NCBI RefSeq assembly: GCF_008630535.1
Contig: NZ_VWPH01000017.1
Coordinates: 62,001-126,000, forward strand
DNA length: 64,000 nt
From: Saccharopolyspora hirsuta
GTDB lineage: Bacteria > Actinomycetota > Actinomycetes > Mycobacteriales > Pseudonocardiaceae
Direction: 5' to 3'
Both the position numbers and the translations under genes were made by a program. The notes beneath the pieces were generated by a model that saw only the letters and a program-made list of their open reading frames with translations, did not search any database and was not told the DNA's origin. This document shows positions 1-8,720 of this stretch, in pieces. The stretch's first letter is position 1; each line of letters opens with the position of its first letter.

Positions 1-264
1 AAGGGGCGGGCGATCGCCCGCGACCCGCGGGTGGTGCTGTGCGCGGACCTGCCCGAGCCGCCGTTCGCCTTCGTCCAGGTCCAGGGCATCGCGGAGACCT
101 CGGAGGACCCGGCCGAGCTGCTGCGCACCGCGACCCGCATCGGCGGCCGCTACATGGGCCAGGACCGGGCGGAGGAGTTCGGCCGCCGCAACGGGGTGCC
201 GGGGGAGCTGGTGGTCCGCATCCGCCCGACCAAGGTCATCGCCTCCCTGGACATGACGGCCTGA
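1..264 (+). CDS. PPOX-class F420-dependent protein, C-terminal part (5' truncated by window edge)
   Basis: The reading frame is open from the first base and ends at a TGA at 264, so the start lies outside the window. The 87 visible residues look like the C-terminal half of a split-beta-barrel (pyridoxamine-phosphate-oxidase-like) protein: alternating strands such as VVLCADLPEP, a helix with GGRYMG, and the usual ending RIRPTKVIASLDM. Such proteins in actinomycetes bind F420 or flavin and reduce small substrates or act in oxidative defence; the substrate cannot be inferred. It converges on the nuclease gene at 280-1998 with a 15-bp gap. Confidence 0.75.
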   Translation, partial: KGRAIARDPRVVLCADLPEPPFAFVQVQGIAETSEDPAELLRTATRIGGRYMGQDRAEEFGRRNGVPGELVVRIRPTKVIASLDMTA

Positions 265-279
265 CCGGCGGGGGGGGGA

Positions 280-1998
280 TCAGTCGATGGCGGCGTAGGC
301 GGTGCGGCCGTTGATCGCTTTGTCGAGCCAGGTCTGCCAGGAGCCCGCGGCGCTCGCGGGCTCGTTCCAGGGCGTGGAGCAGCGGACCATGCGGGTGCCG
401 CCGGTGGTCAGCCAGCGGTAGACGACCCGGGCTTCGTCCGCGCTGGTGCCGCGCAGCGGTCCGGGGCCGGGGAGGACGGTTTCCGCCGACGCCTGCAGCA
501 GGTCCACGACCGGCATCGGGGGCACGCCGCGGCGCGCGGTTCCGGCCGCTGCGAGCTTGCCGTGGCGGATCACCGACAGGTGCCAGCCGCCGCGACCGTC
601 CGGCCGGGCCGCGACCAGCTCGGCGACCGACGCCAGCGCGGCCAGCCGCTGCCCGCGGTCCAGCGACCGGACCAACCCGGCGAGCTGGTCGCGGTGCGCG
701 GCGGCGTCCTCGAACCGCTGGGCCGCCGAGAGGCGGTCGAGCTCGTCCCGCAGCCGCTCCAGCAGAACGGCGCTGCGGCCGCCGATGACCTCGCGGATGG
801 AGATCACCTCGGGTTCGTACTCCGCGGCGCTCTGACGGCCCGCACAGGGCGCGCCGCAGCGCCCGAGCTCGTACAAGGCGCACGGCCGCCCCTGCGGGGC
901 TCGCGCCGAGATGCGTTCGGTGCACCGGCGGACCGCTGTCACCGACTGCAGCGCTTCGACGGCGTCGGCGGCGGTGTGGCGGGAGCTGAACGGCCCCAGC
1001 GCGTCCGGCTTCGGGGTGCGCACGATCGACAGGCGCGGGAACGGCTCGTCGGTCAGCACCACCCACCAGGCCCGCTGCGGGTGCTTCGAGCGGCGGTTGT
1101 AGCGCGGTTGGTGCGCGGCGAGCAGCCGGAGTTCGCGCACTTCGGCCTCCAGCGGGTGCGCGCACTCGACGTGGTCGACGCGCTCGGCGATCGCCACCAT
1201 CTCCTTGATCCGGCTGCGCCGCTCGCCCGCCGTGAAGTACTGCCGGACCCGCCGTCGCAGATCCGTCGCGGTGCCCACGTAGAGCACCTCGTCGTTGGGC
1301 CCGCGGAACAGGTACACCCCGGGCGCGTTCGGCAGCTCGTCGGCCAGACCGCGCTTGCCGCGCTGCTGCGGGGTGACGTCCGGCAGGTGGCTGAGCAGGT
1401 CGTCCAGCGTCCGCATGCCCAGCGAGCCGACCCGCTCCAGCAGCGAGTGCAGCACGTCGACGGTGGCGCGGGCGTCGTCCAGCGCCCGGTGCACCGGTTC
1501 GGTCCGCGCGTTCAGCACCCGGGCGAGCGTGCCGAGCTTGTAGTTCGGCGTCTCGTCCCTGGTCAGCACCCGGCGGGCCAGCCGAACGGTGTCCACGACC
1601 TGCGGTTTCGGCCAGCGCAGGCCGAGCCGCTCGCAGTTGGCGCGCAGGAACCCGACGTCGAACGGGGCGTTGTGCGCGACCAGCACGCAGCCGCGGCAGA
1701 ACTCCAGGAAGGCGGGCAGCACCGCGTCCATCCGGGGCGCGTCGACGACCATCGCCTCGGTGATGCCGGTGATCGTCACGACTGCGGGCGGGATGCCCCG
1801 CTCCGGGTTGACCAGGGTGGCGAACTCGCCGAGCACCTCGCCGCCGCGGATCTTGACCGCGCCGATCTCGGTGACCGCGTCCTGACCGCGATCACCACCG
1901 GTGGTCTCCAGGTCGACGACCACGAAGGTCACCTCGTGCAGCGGGACTTCCTCGCTGGTCAGGATCTCGTCGAAGGACAGCTGCGGGTGCGCGGACAT
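280..1998 (-). CDS. DEDD-type 3'-5' exonuclease fused to UvrC-like GIY-YIG domain
   Basis: The 572-residue protein begins with a DnaQ/epsilon-type exonuclease domain (about residues 25-185). Its motifs are visible: VVDLETTG (motif I D and E), AHNAPFDVGFL (motif II) and HRALDDARAT (motif III H and D). It is followed by a GIY-YIG nuclease domain as in the UvrC N-terminus (about residues 220-310: PGVYLFRGPNDEVLYVGTA) and a UvrC-like region with cysteine-bearing GRPCALYELGRCGAPC. The fusion resembles Rv2191 of M. tuberculosis and is related to the E. coli Cho/UvrC branch. A role in DNA repair or strand incision is inferred. The ATG at 1998 is the first start of the conserved frame. Confidence 0.9.
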   Translation of the reverse strand: MSAHPQLSFDEILTSEEVPLHEVTFVVVDLETTGGDRGQDAVTEIGAVKIRGGEVLGEFATLVNPERGIPPAVVTITGITEAMVVDAPRMDAVLPAFLEFCRGCVLVAHNAPFDVGFLRANCERLGLRWPKPQVVDTVRLARRVLTRDETPNYKLGTLARVLNARTEPVHRALDDARATVDVLHSLLERVGSLGMRTLDDLLSHLPDVTPQQRGKRGLADELPNAPGVYLFRGPNDEVLYVGTATDLRRRVRQYFTAGERRSRIKEMVAIAERVDHVECAHPLEAEVRELRLLAAHQPRYNRRSKHPQRAWWVVLTDEPFPRLSIVRTPKPDALGPFSSRHTAADAVEALQSVTAVRRCTERISARAPQGRPCALYELGRCGAPCAGRQSAAEYEPEVISIREVIGGRSAVLLERLRDELDRLSAAQRFEDAAAHRDQLAGLVRSLDRGQRLAALASVAELVAARPDGRGGWHLSVIRHGKLAAAGTARRGVPPMPVVDLLQASAETVLPGPGPLRGTSADEARVVYRWLTTGGTRMVRCSTPWNEPASAAGSWQTWLDKAINGRTAYAAID

Positions 1999-2069
1999 CG
2001 GCGGTCACGTTACGTCCCGCTACCGACAGCGCGGTGGATGCGGGGTTCTGGGGCCCCGGCGATTAGCCT

Positions 2070-3446
2070 GTGGGGGTGGCGCCACCGATGCCGGGGTCAG
2101 CGGACACCCCCGAACCTGACGAGTCTGCTGTGGACAGTGCACAGCAGACCGGCGGTGCGTCGTCCGTCGAGTGGGACGACCTGCCCGGCCCGCTGCGCGC
2201 GCGGCTCGCCGAGCTGGCCGCGGGCGCCCTGGGCGAGATGCGCCCGACGGACGTGCCGGTGCAGCTGCGCCCGGTCGTCAAGTTCGCCCCCGCCAAGCGC
2301 GCCAAGCTGGGCCAACCGGCGTTGCTCACCGCGCTGCGCGACTCCTCGGTGTTCCGCACCGCGGTGGTCGACTGGTGCCGCAACCACCGCCCGGAGGCGC
2401 TCGCCCTCGACGCCCCGGACCCGATCGTGGTCGCCGCTGCGGCGGCTCTGCAGGGCTCGCCGGTCGCGCCGCACTACGCGGAGCTGATCGGCTTCCGCAC
2501 CGAGCAGGGCCAGCTGCGCAGCGAGCGGGATTCGGCGGTGGCCCGCGCGGAGCGCCTGGCCGCCGAGCTGGACCGGCTGCGCGGCGAACTCGCCGAAGCC
2601 CGCCGCGCCGCGGACCGGGTGGGGGAGGAGAACAGCACCGAAGCCGACCGGCTCCGCAAGCGGCTCCGCGAGCAGGGCGTGCGGCTCAAGGAGGCCAAGG
2701 ACGCCGCGGAGCGGGCGGACAGCGAGCTGGCGGCCATGCGAGCGGAGCGCGACGCGGAGGTCGCGGAGATCGCCGCGGAGCGCGATCGGGAGCGGGCGCG
2801 CGCGCAGGAGGAGCGGCGGCGCGCGGAGCGCGCGAGCGCCGAGGTCGAGGTGGCGCGGCAGAGCGCCCGAGAAGCCCGGCAGGGCGACGAGGTGCGCTTG
2901 GCGCTGCTGCTGGAGACGCTGGAGGGCGCCGTGGGCGGCCTGCGGCGGGAGCTCGGCGCGAGCGGGAGCGGGCCGCGGCCCGCGGACGTCGTGCAGCGGG
3001 TTCGGGCGCATTCCGGTGCCACCGGCGATGTTCCGGACGTGGCGGCGCTGGACCGGTTGCTGGGGCTGCCCGCCGTGCACCTCATCGTGGACGGCTACAA
3101 CGTGACCAAGACCGGGTACCCGGAGCTGCCGCTGTCCGATCAGCGCGACCGGTTGGCGCACCAGCTGGCGGCGCTGGCCGCGCGGACCGGTGCGGAGGTC
3201 ACGGTGGTCTTCGACGGCGCCGACGTGCTGGCGGTGCCGACGGCCGGGCCGCGCGGGGTCCGGGTGCTGTTCAGCGAGCCGGGGGTGCAGGCCGACGACG
3301 TGATCCGCGATCTGGTCTCGGCCGAGCCGAAGGGGCGTCAGGTGGTGGTGGCGACCTCGGACCGCGCGGTGGTCACCTCGGTGCAGCGGCGCGGGGCGTA
3401 CGCGGTTCCCTCGGCGATGCTGCTGGCGCGGCTGAACCGGGTCTGA
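2070..3446 (+). CDS. NYN (YacP/PIN-like) domain protein with long coiled coil
   Basis: A 458-residue cytoplasmic protein. The N-terminal 140 residues are globular. A charged, Ala/Glu/Arg-rich coiled coil follows (about residues 150-290). The C-terminal 150 residues are a NYN/YacP-type PIN-like nuclease domain, with VHLIVDGYNVTKTG, the acidic VVFDGADV and ADDVIRDLV carrying the metal-binding aspartates, and the closing VVVATSDRAV. NYN domains cleave RNA, and YacP in B. subtilis is the family reference, so an RNase role is likely here. GTG at 2070, GTG at 2076 and ATG at 2088 are all possible starts; no strong Shine-Dalgarno decides between them. Confidence 0.82.
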   Translation: MGVAPPMPGSADTPEPDESAVDSAQQTGGASSVEWDDLPGPLRARLAELAAGALGEMRPTDVPVQLRPVVKFAPAKRAKLGQPALLTALRDSSVFRTAVVDWCRNHRPEALALDAPDPIVVAAAAALQGSPVAPHYAELIGFRTEQGQLRSERDSAVARAERLAAELDRLRGELAEARRAADRVGEENSTEADRLRKRLREQGVRLKEAKDAAERADSELAAMRAERDAEVAEIAAERDRERARAQEERRRAERASAEVEVARQSAREARQGDEVRLALLLETLEGAVGGLRRELGASGSGPRPADVVQRVRAHSGATGDVPDVAALDRLLGLPAVHLIVDGYNVTKTGYPELPLSDQRDRLAHQLAALAARTGAEVTVVFDGADVLAVPTAGPRGVRVLFSEPGVQADDVIRDLVSAEPKGRQVVVATSDRAVVTSVQRRGAYAVPSAMLLARLNRV

Positions 3447-3828
3447 CCCTTCGGCGACGGGATCGACCGCCCGGCGATCGGTCGCGGCGTGGCCGATCTC
3501 ATAATCGATCACTCGGGTGAGTTTGATCTCCGGATCGGGTGACGCTGATCTTCACAATTCCAGGTGATCCGAGCGCAATGTTCGTCACCGTGAGCGAGTG
3601 ACTCTCCCCCGTTAGAGGTCTTGTGCGAGGATGCACAAATTTTCGCCCCCGCTTCTGGACGTCACGCCTCACCTTTCGTAACCTACTCGGGACCTCGTGG
3701 CGATCAGTTGCCCAGAACGGGTGGCCCGCGGGGCACCGCTGAAACGACTTGTCGGGGAGTCGGCCAGGCCGGATACGGGGGCATCCGGCAGGTGAGCGGG
3801 TGGAGATGCAGAAGGAGCAGTGCGCGAC
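3447..3828. other. Intergenic region upstream of the NlpC/P60 gene
   Basis: A 382-bp gene-free stretch that must hold the promoter and leader of the cell-wall hydrolase gene. Its only clear structure is a perfect 6-bp hairpin, CCGGAT (3769-3774) with ATCCGG (3783-3788), 24 bases before the Shine-Dalgarno AAGGAG at 3812-3817. Leaders of actinobacterial wall hydrolases often carry c-di-AMP riboswitches, but the conserved ydaO core was not recognisable here. Confidence 0.5.
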
Positions 3829-4872
3829 GTGGCGTCGCACCGACTTAAGCGATCTCTGCGAGGAGCCCTGACCGCGACTGCGGTTGTCGCCGTCGTTGGC
3901 ATGACCTCCGGGCCGGCGCTCGCAGATCCACCACTTCCCGACAACGCCTCGGACGCGGCCAAGCAGGTCCGCGAGCTGCAGCACCAAGCTGAGCAGCTCA
4001 CCGAGGACATGAAGAAGGCCGAGGACGACCACGAGGCCAAGAAGGCCGAGCTCGACCGGGCCAACGCCGAGGTGGGCCAGGCGGAGCAGGTCGCCAACCA
4101 GGCCAGGGCCGAGGAGGAGAAGTTCCGCGGCCAGGTCGACCAGCTGACCCACGCCTCCTACCAGGGTGCCCGGCTGAACAAGCTGTCCGCGCTGCTGGTG
4201 AGCGAAACCCCCGAGGACTTCCTCAACCGCGCTTCCGCGCTGGACGCGCTGGCCAAGGACAACAACGACGCGGTCAAGGCGCTCGCGTCGGCCCGCCAGC
4301 AGGCGGAGAACGCCGAGCGCGCCGCGCAGGACGCCCGCAACCGGGCGACCCAGGCCGAGGCCGACGCCGCCCGCCTCCTCGAGGACGTCAAGACCAAGTC
4401 CAAGGAGATGGACGCGCAGATCAAGAAGGTCCAGGAGCGCTACGACGAGCTCACCGGCGCCGACCGGGACTCCTTGATCTCCGACGGCGACACCGGGGTC
4501 GGCCTGATCGCGGGTGCCGGTGCGGCGGTCAAGGCCGTCAACGCGGCGCTGAGCAAGCAGGGCTCGCCGTACGTGTGGGGTGCCAAGGGGCCGTCGCAGT
4601 TCGACTGCTCCGGGCTGACCTACTGGGCCTACAAGCAGGCCGGGGTCACCCTCGGCGGCTCCACCAAGACCCAGGTCACCCAGGGCCGGGCGGTCTCCGC
4701 GAGCGACCTGAAGCCGGGCGACCTGATCTTCTACTACTCCCCGGTCAGCCACGTGTCGATCTACATCGGCAACGGCAAGGCGGTGCACGCGCCGACCACG
4801 GGTGACGTCGTCAAGGTCACCGACTACAAGAAGATCGGTCCGATCAACTCGATCCGCCGAGTCGCGGGCTGA
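3829..4872 (+). CDS. Secreted NlpC/P60 peptidoglycan endopeptidase with coiled-coil domain
   Basis: About 347 residues. The start has basic residues and a hydrophobic stretch ending ADP, a typical Sec signal peptide cleaved near residue 31. Residues 40-210 form a long helical coiled coil, as in RipA/RipC-type hydrolases. The C-terminal 120 residues are an NlpC/P60 domain with catalytic Cys in QFDCSGLTYWAY and His in SHVSIYIGNG. The enzyme should cut peptide stems of peptidoglycan during division or wall turnover, with the coiled coil restraining or positioning it. GTG 3829 sits 11 nt after AAGGAG (3812-3817); an in-frame GTG at 3820 is too close to it. Its place next to the DnaQ/UvrC-type gene mirrors Rv2190c/Rv2191. 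Confidence 0.9.
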   Translation: MASHRLKRSLRGALTATAVVAVVGMTSGPALADPPLPDNASDAAKQVRELQHQAEQLTEDMKKAEDDHEAKKAELDRANAEVGQAEQVANQARAEEEKFRGQVDQLTHASYQGARLNKLSALLVSETPEDFLNRASALDALAKDNNDAVKALASARQQAENAERAAQDARNRATQAEADAARLLEDVKTKSKEMDAQIKKVQERYDELTGADRDSLISDGDTGVGLIAGAGAAVKAVNAALSKQGSPYVWGAKGPSQFDCSGLTYWAYKQAGVTLGGSTKTQVTQGRAVSASDLKPGDLIFYYSPVSHVSIYIGNGKAVHAPTTGDVVKVTDYKKIGPINSIRRVAG

Positions 4873-4887
4873 ACCGACTGATCGCAC

Positions 4888-4918
4888 CGGGGCCGGCACG
4901 CACCGCGTGCCGGCCCCG
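4888..4918 (+). terminator. Strong hairpin terminator after NlpC/P60 gene
   Basis: A perfect 14-bp stem (4888-4901 with 4905-4918) closes a 3-nt loop 15 bases after the stop codon, followed by ACTGCTTTT. It separates the endopeptidase from the next gene. Confidence 0.85.
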
Positions 4919-4968
4919 ACTGCTTTTCCGCCGGGGCGGGCGATGTCCGAAATGTCCCCAGCTCTACG

Positions 4969-6237
4969 ATGCGCCGTGTGCTGGGCTCGGAGAGCGTTCG
5001 CGGGTGGCTGGCGGCGGCCGCGTCCGGTGCGGTGCTGGCCGGGATGACGGTCGTCGGCCTGCCCGGGACACCGGCGGCACCTCGGGTCGTCGAGCAGGCG
5101 CAGTCGGTGGTCTCGGCGTCAGCGCCGGAATTCGCGGTGCAGCAGCTGCTGGAGCGCCGAGCTGAGGCGATCCGGGCCGGGGACGAGGCGGCGTTCGCGG
5201 CCACAGTGGACCCGCAGGCGCCGGAGGCGTTCCGGCAGCGGCAGCTGGAGTGGTTCCGCAACCTGGCGGCGGTTCCGCTCGCCGAGTGGTCGTACCGGCT
5301 GGACGCGACCGAGCCGCCGGTCGCCAGCGGGATCTGGGCCCCGGACGTCGTGCTGCGCTACGCGCTGGCCGGTGTGGACGGAGTCCCGACGCAGCGGTCC
5401 GTCGAGCACTCCTTCGTGCGCCGGGGCGATTCCTGGTACGTGGCCGACGATGCGGGGGCGCACCGGTGGCGCGGTCCCTGGGACTTCGGCCCGTGCCACG
5501 TCGTGCGCACCGGGAACGGGCTGGTGATCGGCCACGACCGGGAACCGGTCGAGCGGGTGGCGCGGCAGCTGGACGCCGTGGTCCGCGACGTGACCGGGGT
5601 GTGGGGCCCGGACTGGGACCAGCGGGTGGGGGTGCTGATCCCGGCGTCGCAGGAGGAGCTGCGCGCGATGGTGGGCGCCGAGTTCGCGGTGGACGGGATC
5701 GCGGCGGTCGCGGTGGCGGACCGGGTGGACACCGCGACGCGCCGGGTGGAGGGGCCGCGGGTGGTGCTCAACCCGAGGGCGGCCGAGGAGCTGTCCGACG
5801 CGGCGCTGGAAGTGGTGCTGCGCCACGAGATCACCCACATCGCGGCGCGCCCGTACACAGTGGATGGTGCCCCGATGTGGATCCGCGAGGGCTTCGCCGA
5901 CTACGTCGGCTACCGCGACACCGGGCTGCCGCCGCGCGACGTCGCCCCGGCCCTGGTCCGCCAGCTGCGCACCAGCGGCCCGCCCGACCAGCTGCCGAAC
6001 AGCGCCGACTTCCACCAGGCGGGCCGCCGCCTCGACCTGGCCTACCAGCAGTCCTGGTCCCTCGTCCGCCACCTCGTCGACCGCTTCGGCGAACAGCGGG
6101 TGGTCCACCTCTACCGCCGAATAGCGGCCACCGACTCACCAGCAGAGGTGGAAGCGGCCCTCCGCGAGGAAACCGGCCTGACAACAACCCAGCTCACCGA
6201 GGACTGGGCCACCGCCCTCCCCGAAACCTTCGGCTGA
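4969..6237 (+). CDS. Putative membrane-anchored or secreted HExxH metallopeptidase (peptidase MA-like)
   Basis: A 422-residue protein with an N-terminal hydrophobic segment (about residues 10-35, ending near PGTPAAP) that is either a signal peptide or anchor. The middle resembles an NTF2-like fold (paired aromatic strands around WFRNLAAV and SYRLD). The C-terminal half has a gluzincin signature: HEITH (Zn ligands and catalytic Glu) and, about 20 residues on, WIREGFADYVGY, whose Glu is the third zinc ligand. This is the arrangement of the peptidase MA-like superfamily. The substrate is unknown; the position after a wall hydrolase suggests an envelope role. The ATG at 4969 lies about 50 bases after the upstream terminator. 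Confidence 0.8.
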   Translation: MRRVLGSESVRGWLAAAASGAVLAGMTVVGLPGTPAAPRVVEQAQSVVSASAPEFAVQQLLERRAEAIRAGDEAAFAATVDPQAPEAFRQRQLEWFRNLAAVPLAEWSYRLDATEPPVASGIWAPDVVLRYALAGVDGVPTQRSVEHSFVRRGDSWYVADDAGAHRWRGPWDFGPCHVVRTGNGLVIGHDREPVERVARQLDAVVRDVTGVWGPDWDQRVGVLIPASQEELRAMVGAEFAVDGIAAVAVADRVDTATRRVEGPRVVLNPRAAEELSDAALEVVLRHEITHIAARPYTVDGAPMWIREGFADYVGYRDTGLPPRDVAPALVRQLRTSGPPDQLPNSADFHQAGRRLDLAYQQSWSLVRHLVDRFGEQRVVHLYRRIAATDSPAEVEAALREETGLTTTQLTEDWATALPETFG

Positions 6238-6248
6238 CCGGCCAGAGC

Positions 6249-6292
6249 CCGTGAGCGCTTTCTGGTGCCATGACCCCAGAAAGTACTCACGG
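6249..6292. terminator. CGTGAG-clamp hairpin, copy 1 (bidirectional terminator-like)
   Basis: The arms CCGTGAG-c-gCTTTCTGG (6249-6265) and CCAGAAAGt-a-CTCACGG (6276-6292) pair with one C-A mismatch and one wobble around a 10-nt loop. It lies 12 bases after the stop at 6237 and between convergent genes. The same clamp recurs at 12581 and 53816. Confidence 0.75.
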
Positions 6293-6681
6293 CCCACAAC
6301 CAGCCAAAACAACCCCCACAACCAAAGCGGGGGCAGCAAGGTGAGCGCCCAAGCAGACCACGGCCAGAACCGGCAGCCGCAAGGCGAGCAAGAGCGGTGA
6401 GGGGAGTCGGTAAATCGGCCATCGTCAGGCAAGCGGCGCCAGCCGCTTCCGGCGGTGAACAGCGACCGCGAAGACGACTGGCACCGATCGTGAGGTGTCG
6501 CATGCGCCGCAGGCGCATAGCCCACCCTCGCAACCGGCACCGCCGCGGGTTCTCAGCGTTCGCTTGGCGAGGACGGCCCTGACGCCGTGTATTGGTCATA
6601 CATAAGTCAGGGCACCCACAGCCAGGCGGGCGCTGAGGTTCCGCCACCGGCACCGCCACGCAAGATGAGCGAAGAGACGAA
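6293..6681. other. Intergenic stretch with interspersed repeat copy 1
   Basis: About 390 bp between the convergent metallopeptidase and acyl-CoA ligase genes with no plausible gene. The first 130 bases show nothing recognisable; the rest (6424-6670) is copy 1 of the interspersed repeat. Confidence 0.6.
6424..6670 (+). repeat. Interspersed repeat family A, copy 1 (longest, about 247 bp)
   Basis: The left part (6424-6470) matches copy 2 and the right part (about 6520-6670) matches copies 3 and 4. It contains a two-tier hairpin: outer stem GCCCTGAC (6576-6583) with GTCAGGGC (6606-6613), inner stem TGTAT (6588-6592) with ATACA (6598-6602). The right end is a conserved block of about 55 bp beginning CAGGCGGGCGCTGAGGTTCC. 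No transposase gene or flanking duplication was seen. Confidence 0.85.
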
Positions 6682-8490
6682 TCAGGAGTAAATCGCTTCG
6701 ATGGTGGCTGCGTGGTTCTGGGCCACCTTGTTGCGCTTGAGCTTCATGCTCGGGGTCATCTCGCCGCTGGCCTCGGTGAAGTCCTCCGGGAGGATGCGGA
6801 ACTGCTTGATCTGCTCCGCCCGGGACACCGCCTTGTTGGCCTCGTCGACCGCCTTCTGCACCTCCGCGCGCAGGTCCGGGTCGTCGACCAGGTCGGCCGC
6901 GGGGGTGTTCTCCGGGCGGGAGTTGTTGGCCAGCCAGGACGGCAGGAACTCCGGGTCGAGGGTGATCAGCGCGCCGATGAACGGCTTCTTGTCGCCGACG
7001 ACCATGCACTGGCTGATCAGCGGGTGGGACCGCAGCGCGTCCTCCAGCACCGCCGGGGCGACGTTCTTGCCGCCCGCGGTGACGATGATCTCCTTCTTGC
7101 GGCCGGTGATCCGCAGGAAGCCGTCCTCGTCGAGGGAGCCCAGGTCGCCGGTGTGGAACCAGCCGTCCTCGAGGGATTCCTTGGTGGCCTGCGGGTTGTT
7201 CCAGTACTCGCGGAACACGACGTCGCCCTTGATCAGCACCTCGCCGTCCTCGGCGATGCGGATCGTCGTCCCGGCGATCGGCCTGCCGACGGTGCCCACC
7301 TTGAACGCGGTCTCCACGTTCACCGCGGCGGCCGCGGTGGTCTCGGTGAGCCCGTAGCCCTCCAGCACCGGCACGCCGACGCCGCGGAAGAAGTGCGCCA
7401 GCCGCTCGCCGAGCGGAGCGCCGCCGGAGACCGCCGCGATGCAGCGACCGCCGAGCGCGGCCCGCAGCTTGCCGTAGACCAGCTTGTCGAACACGAGGTG
7501 CTTGAGCTTCAGCGGCAGCCCGGCGTTGCCGGAGTCCAGGGCGCGGCTGTAGGCGACCGCGGTCTCCTCGGCGGCGTCGAAGATCTTGCCCTTGCCGCTG
7601 CCGTGCGCCTTCTGCTTGGCGGTGTTGTAGACCTTCTCGAACACCCGCGGCACCGCCAGCACGAACGTCGGCCGGAACGAGCCGAGGTCGGCGACGAGCT
7701 CCTTGACGTCGCTGGTGTGCCCGAGGGTGACGCGGCCGTAGACGCACATGATGGTGATCGCGCGGGCCAGGACGTGCGCCATCGGCAGGAACATCAGCAT
7801 CGAGTTGCCCGGCTTGGTCAGCTGCGGGAACGCCTCGATGTCGGCCCGCACCTCGGCGAGCACGTTGCGGTGGGTCAGCACGCAGCCCTTGGGGCGGCCG
7901 GTGGTGCCCGAGGTGTAGATCAGGGTCGCCACGTCGTCGGCGCCCACCGCGCGGCGCCGCAGGTGCACGTCGCGGTCCTCGACCTCCGCGCCGAGCGCGG
8001 TCAGCTCGTCCACCGCGGCCGCGGCGCCGCCGCTGCTCGGGCCCTCGATCTGCCAGACGTGCGACACCTCGGGCAGCCGGTCCACCACGCTGTCCACCTC
8101 GGCGCGGTGCGCCTCGGTCTCCACGAAGACCGCCTTGGCGCCCGAGTCGGTGAGGATCCACTCGGCCTGGTCGGCCGAGGAGGTCTCGTAGATCGGCACC
8201 GTGATGCAGCCCGCGGTCCAGATCGCGAAGTCCAGCAGGCTCCACTCGTAGCGGGTCCGGGACATCAGCCCGACCCGGTCGCCCGGCTGCAGGCCGCTGG
8301 CCACCAGGCCCTTCGCCACGGCCAGCACCTGCGCGGCGAAGTCCGCGGCGGTGACGTCGACCCAGGTGCCGTCCACTCGGCGCCGGAAGCTCACCGTGCT
8401 CCCGAAGCGCTCCGCGTTGGCCCACACCATGTCGGTGAGGTTCTCGTCATCGGCCACCGCCGTGGTGGCTGGTGCGCTGAACTCTCGCAC
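6682..8490 (-). CDS. Long-chain fatty acyl-CoA ligase (FadD15-like)
   Basis: About 602 residues of an adenylate-forming enzyme. Visible motifs are the P-loop-like [11 protein letters not shown], the A5-type GYGLTETTA and the C-terminal [29 protein letters not shown] region with its hinge and the catalytic Lys domain. The reaction is ATP-dependent activation of a fatty acid to acyl-AMP and then acyl-CoA at the inner membrane face. The GTG at 8490 has GGAGG 7 nt upstream (8498-8502 on the complement), so it is preferred to the upstream ATG at 8529. The closest context match is fadD15 (Rv2187), consistent with the rest of the block. It is divergent from the phosphoesterase gene. Confidence 0.92.
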   Translation of the reverse strand: MREFSAPATTAVADDENLTDMVWANAERFGSTVSFRRRVDGTWVDVTAADFAAQVLAVAKGLVASGLQPGDRVGLMSRTRYEWSLLDFAIWTAGCITVPIYETSSADQAEWILTDSGAKAVFVETEAHRAEVDSVVDRLPEVSHVWQIEGPSSGGAAAAVDELTALGAEVEDRDVHLRRRAVGADDVATLIYTSGTTGRPKGCVLTHRNVLAEVRADIEAFPQLTKPGNSMLMFLPMAHVLARAITIMCVYGRVTLGHTSDVKELVADLGSFRPTFVLAVPRVFEKVYNTAKQKAHGSGKGKIFDAAEETAVAYSRALDSGNAGLPLKLKHLVFDKLVYGKLRAALGGRCIAAVSGGAPLGERLAHFFRGVGVPVLEGYGLTETTAAAAVNVETAFKVGTVGRPIAGTTIRIAEDGEVLIKGDVVFREYWNNPQATKESLEDGWFHTGDLGSLDEDGFLRITGRKKEIIVTAGGKNVAPAVLEDALRSHPLISQCMVVGDKKPFIGALITLDPEFLPSWLANNSRPENTPAADLVDDPDLRAEVQKAVDEANKAVSRAEQIKQFRILPEDFTEASGEMTPSMKLKRNKVAQNHAATIEAIYS

Positions 8491-8720
8491 GTCGAAACCT
8501 CCGAAAACACGCCAGTCCGTGGGGCACAACCTAACGCTGATAGTTACTGAGCGGTAGTCCCCTCCGGTCGACCGCGCCAGTCAGCACAGCGTAGATCCCG
8601 ATGCGGCTGGTCGGGCGACTCCGGTCCGGGGACGCCCGCGCAGGTCGCACCACAGGCGGTGGGCGGCGGCCCGGCGACGGATTAGGTTCGGGGGTGCAGT
8701 CGCCGGTGGATGGGAGTCGG

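Noticed and set aside
3447-3828. c-di-AMP (ydaO) riboswitch before the NlpC/P60 gene
   Set aside because: The conserved core sequences of the motif could not be found by eye; left as unassigned leader.
8491-8600. Fatty-acid regulator operator (TTACTGAGCGGTAG near 8543)
   Set aside because: It loosely resembles TetR-type sites of fatty-acid genes, but only one half of the dyad is convincing.
8601-8720. N-terminal extension of the metallophosphoesterase
   Set aside because: The frame is open but the sequence is Gly/Arg-rich without family similarity; ATG 8721 begins the first conserved strand.
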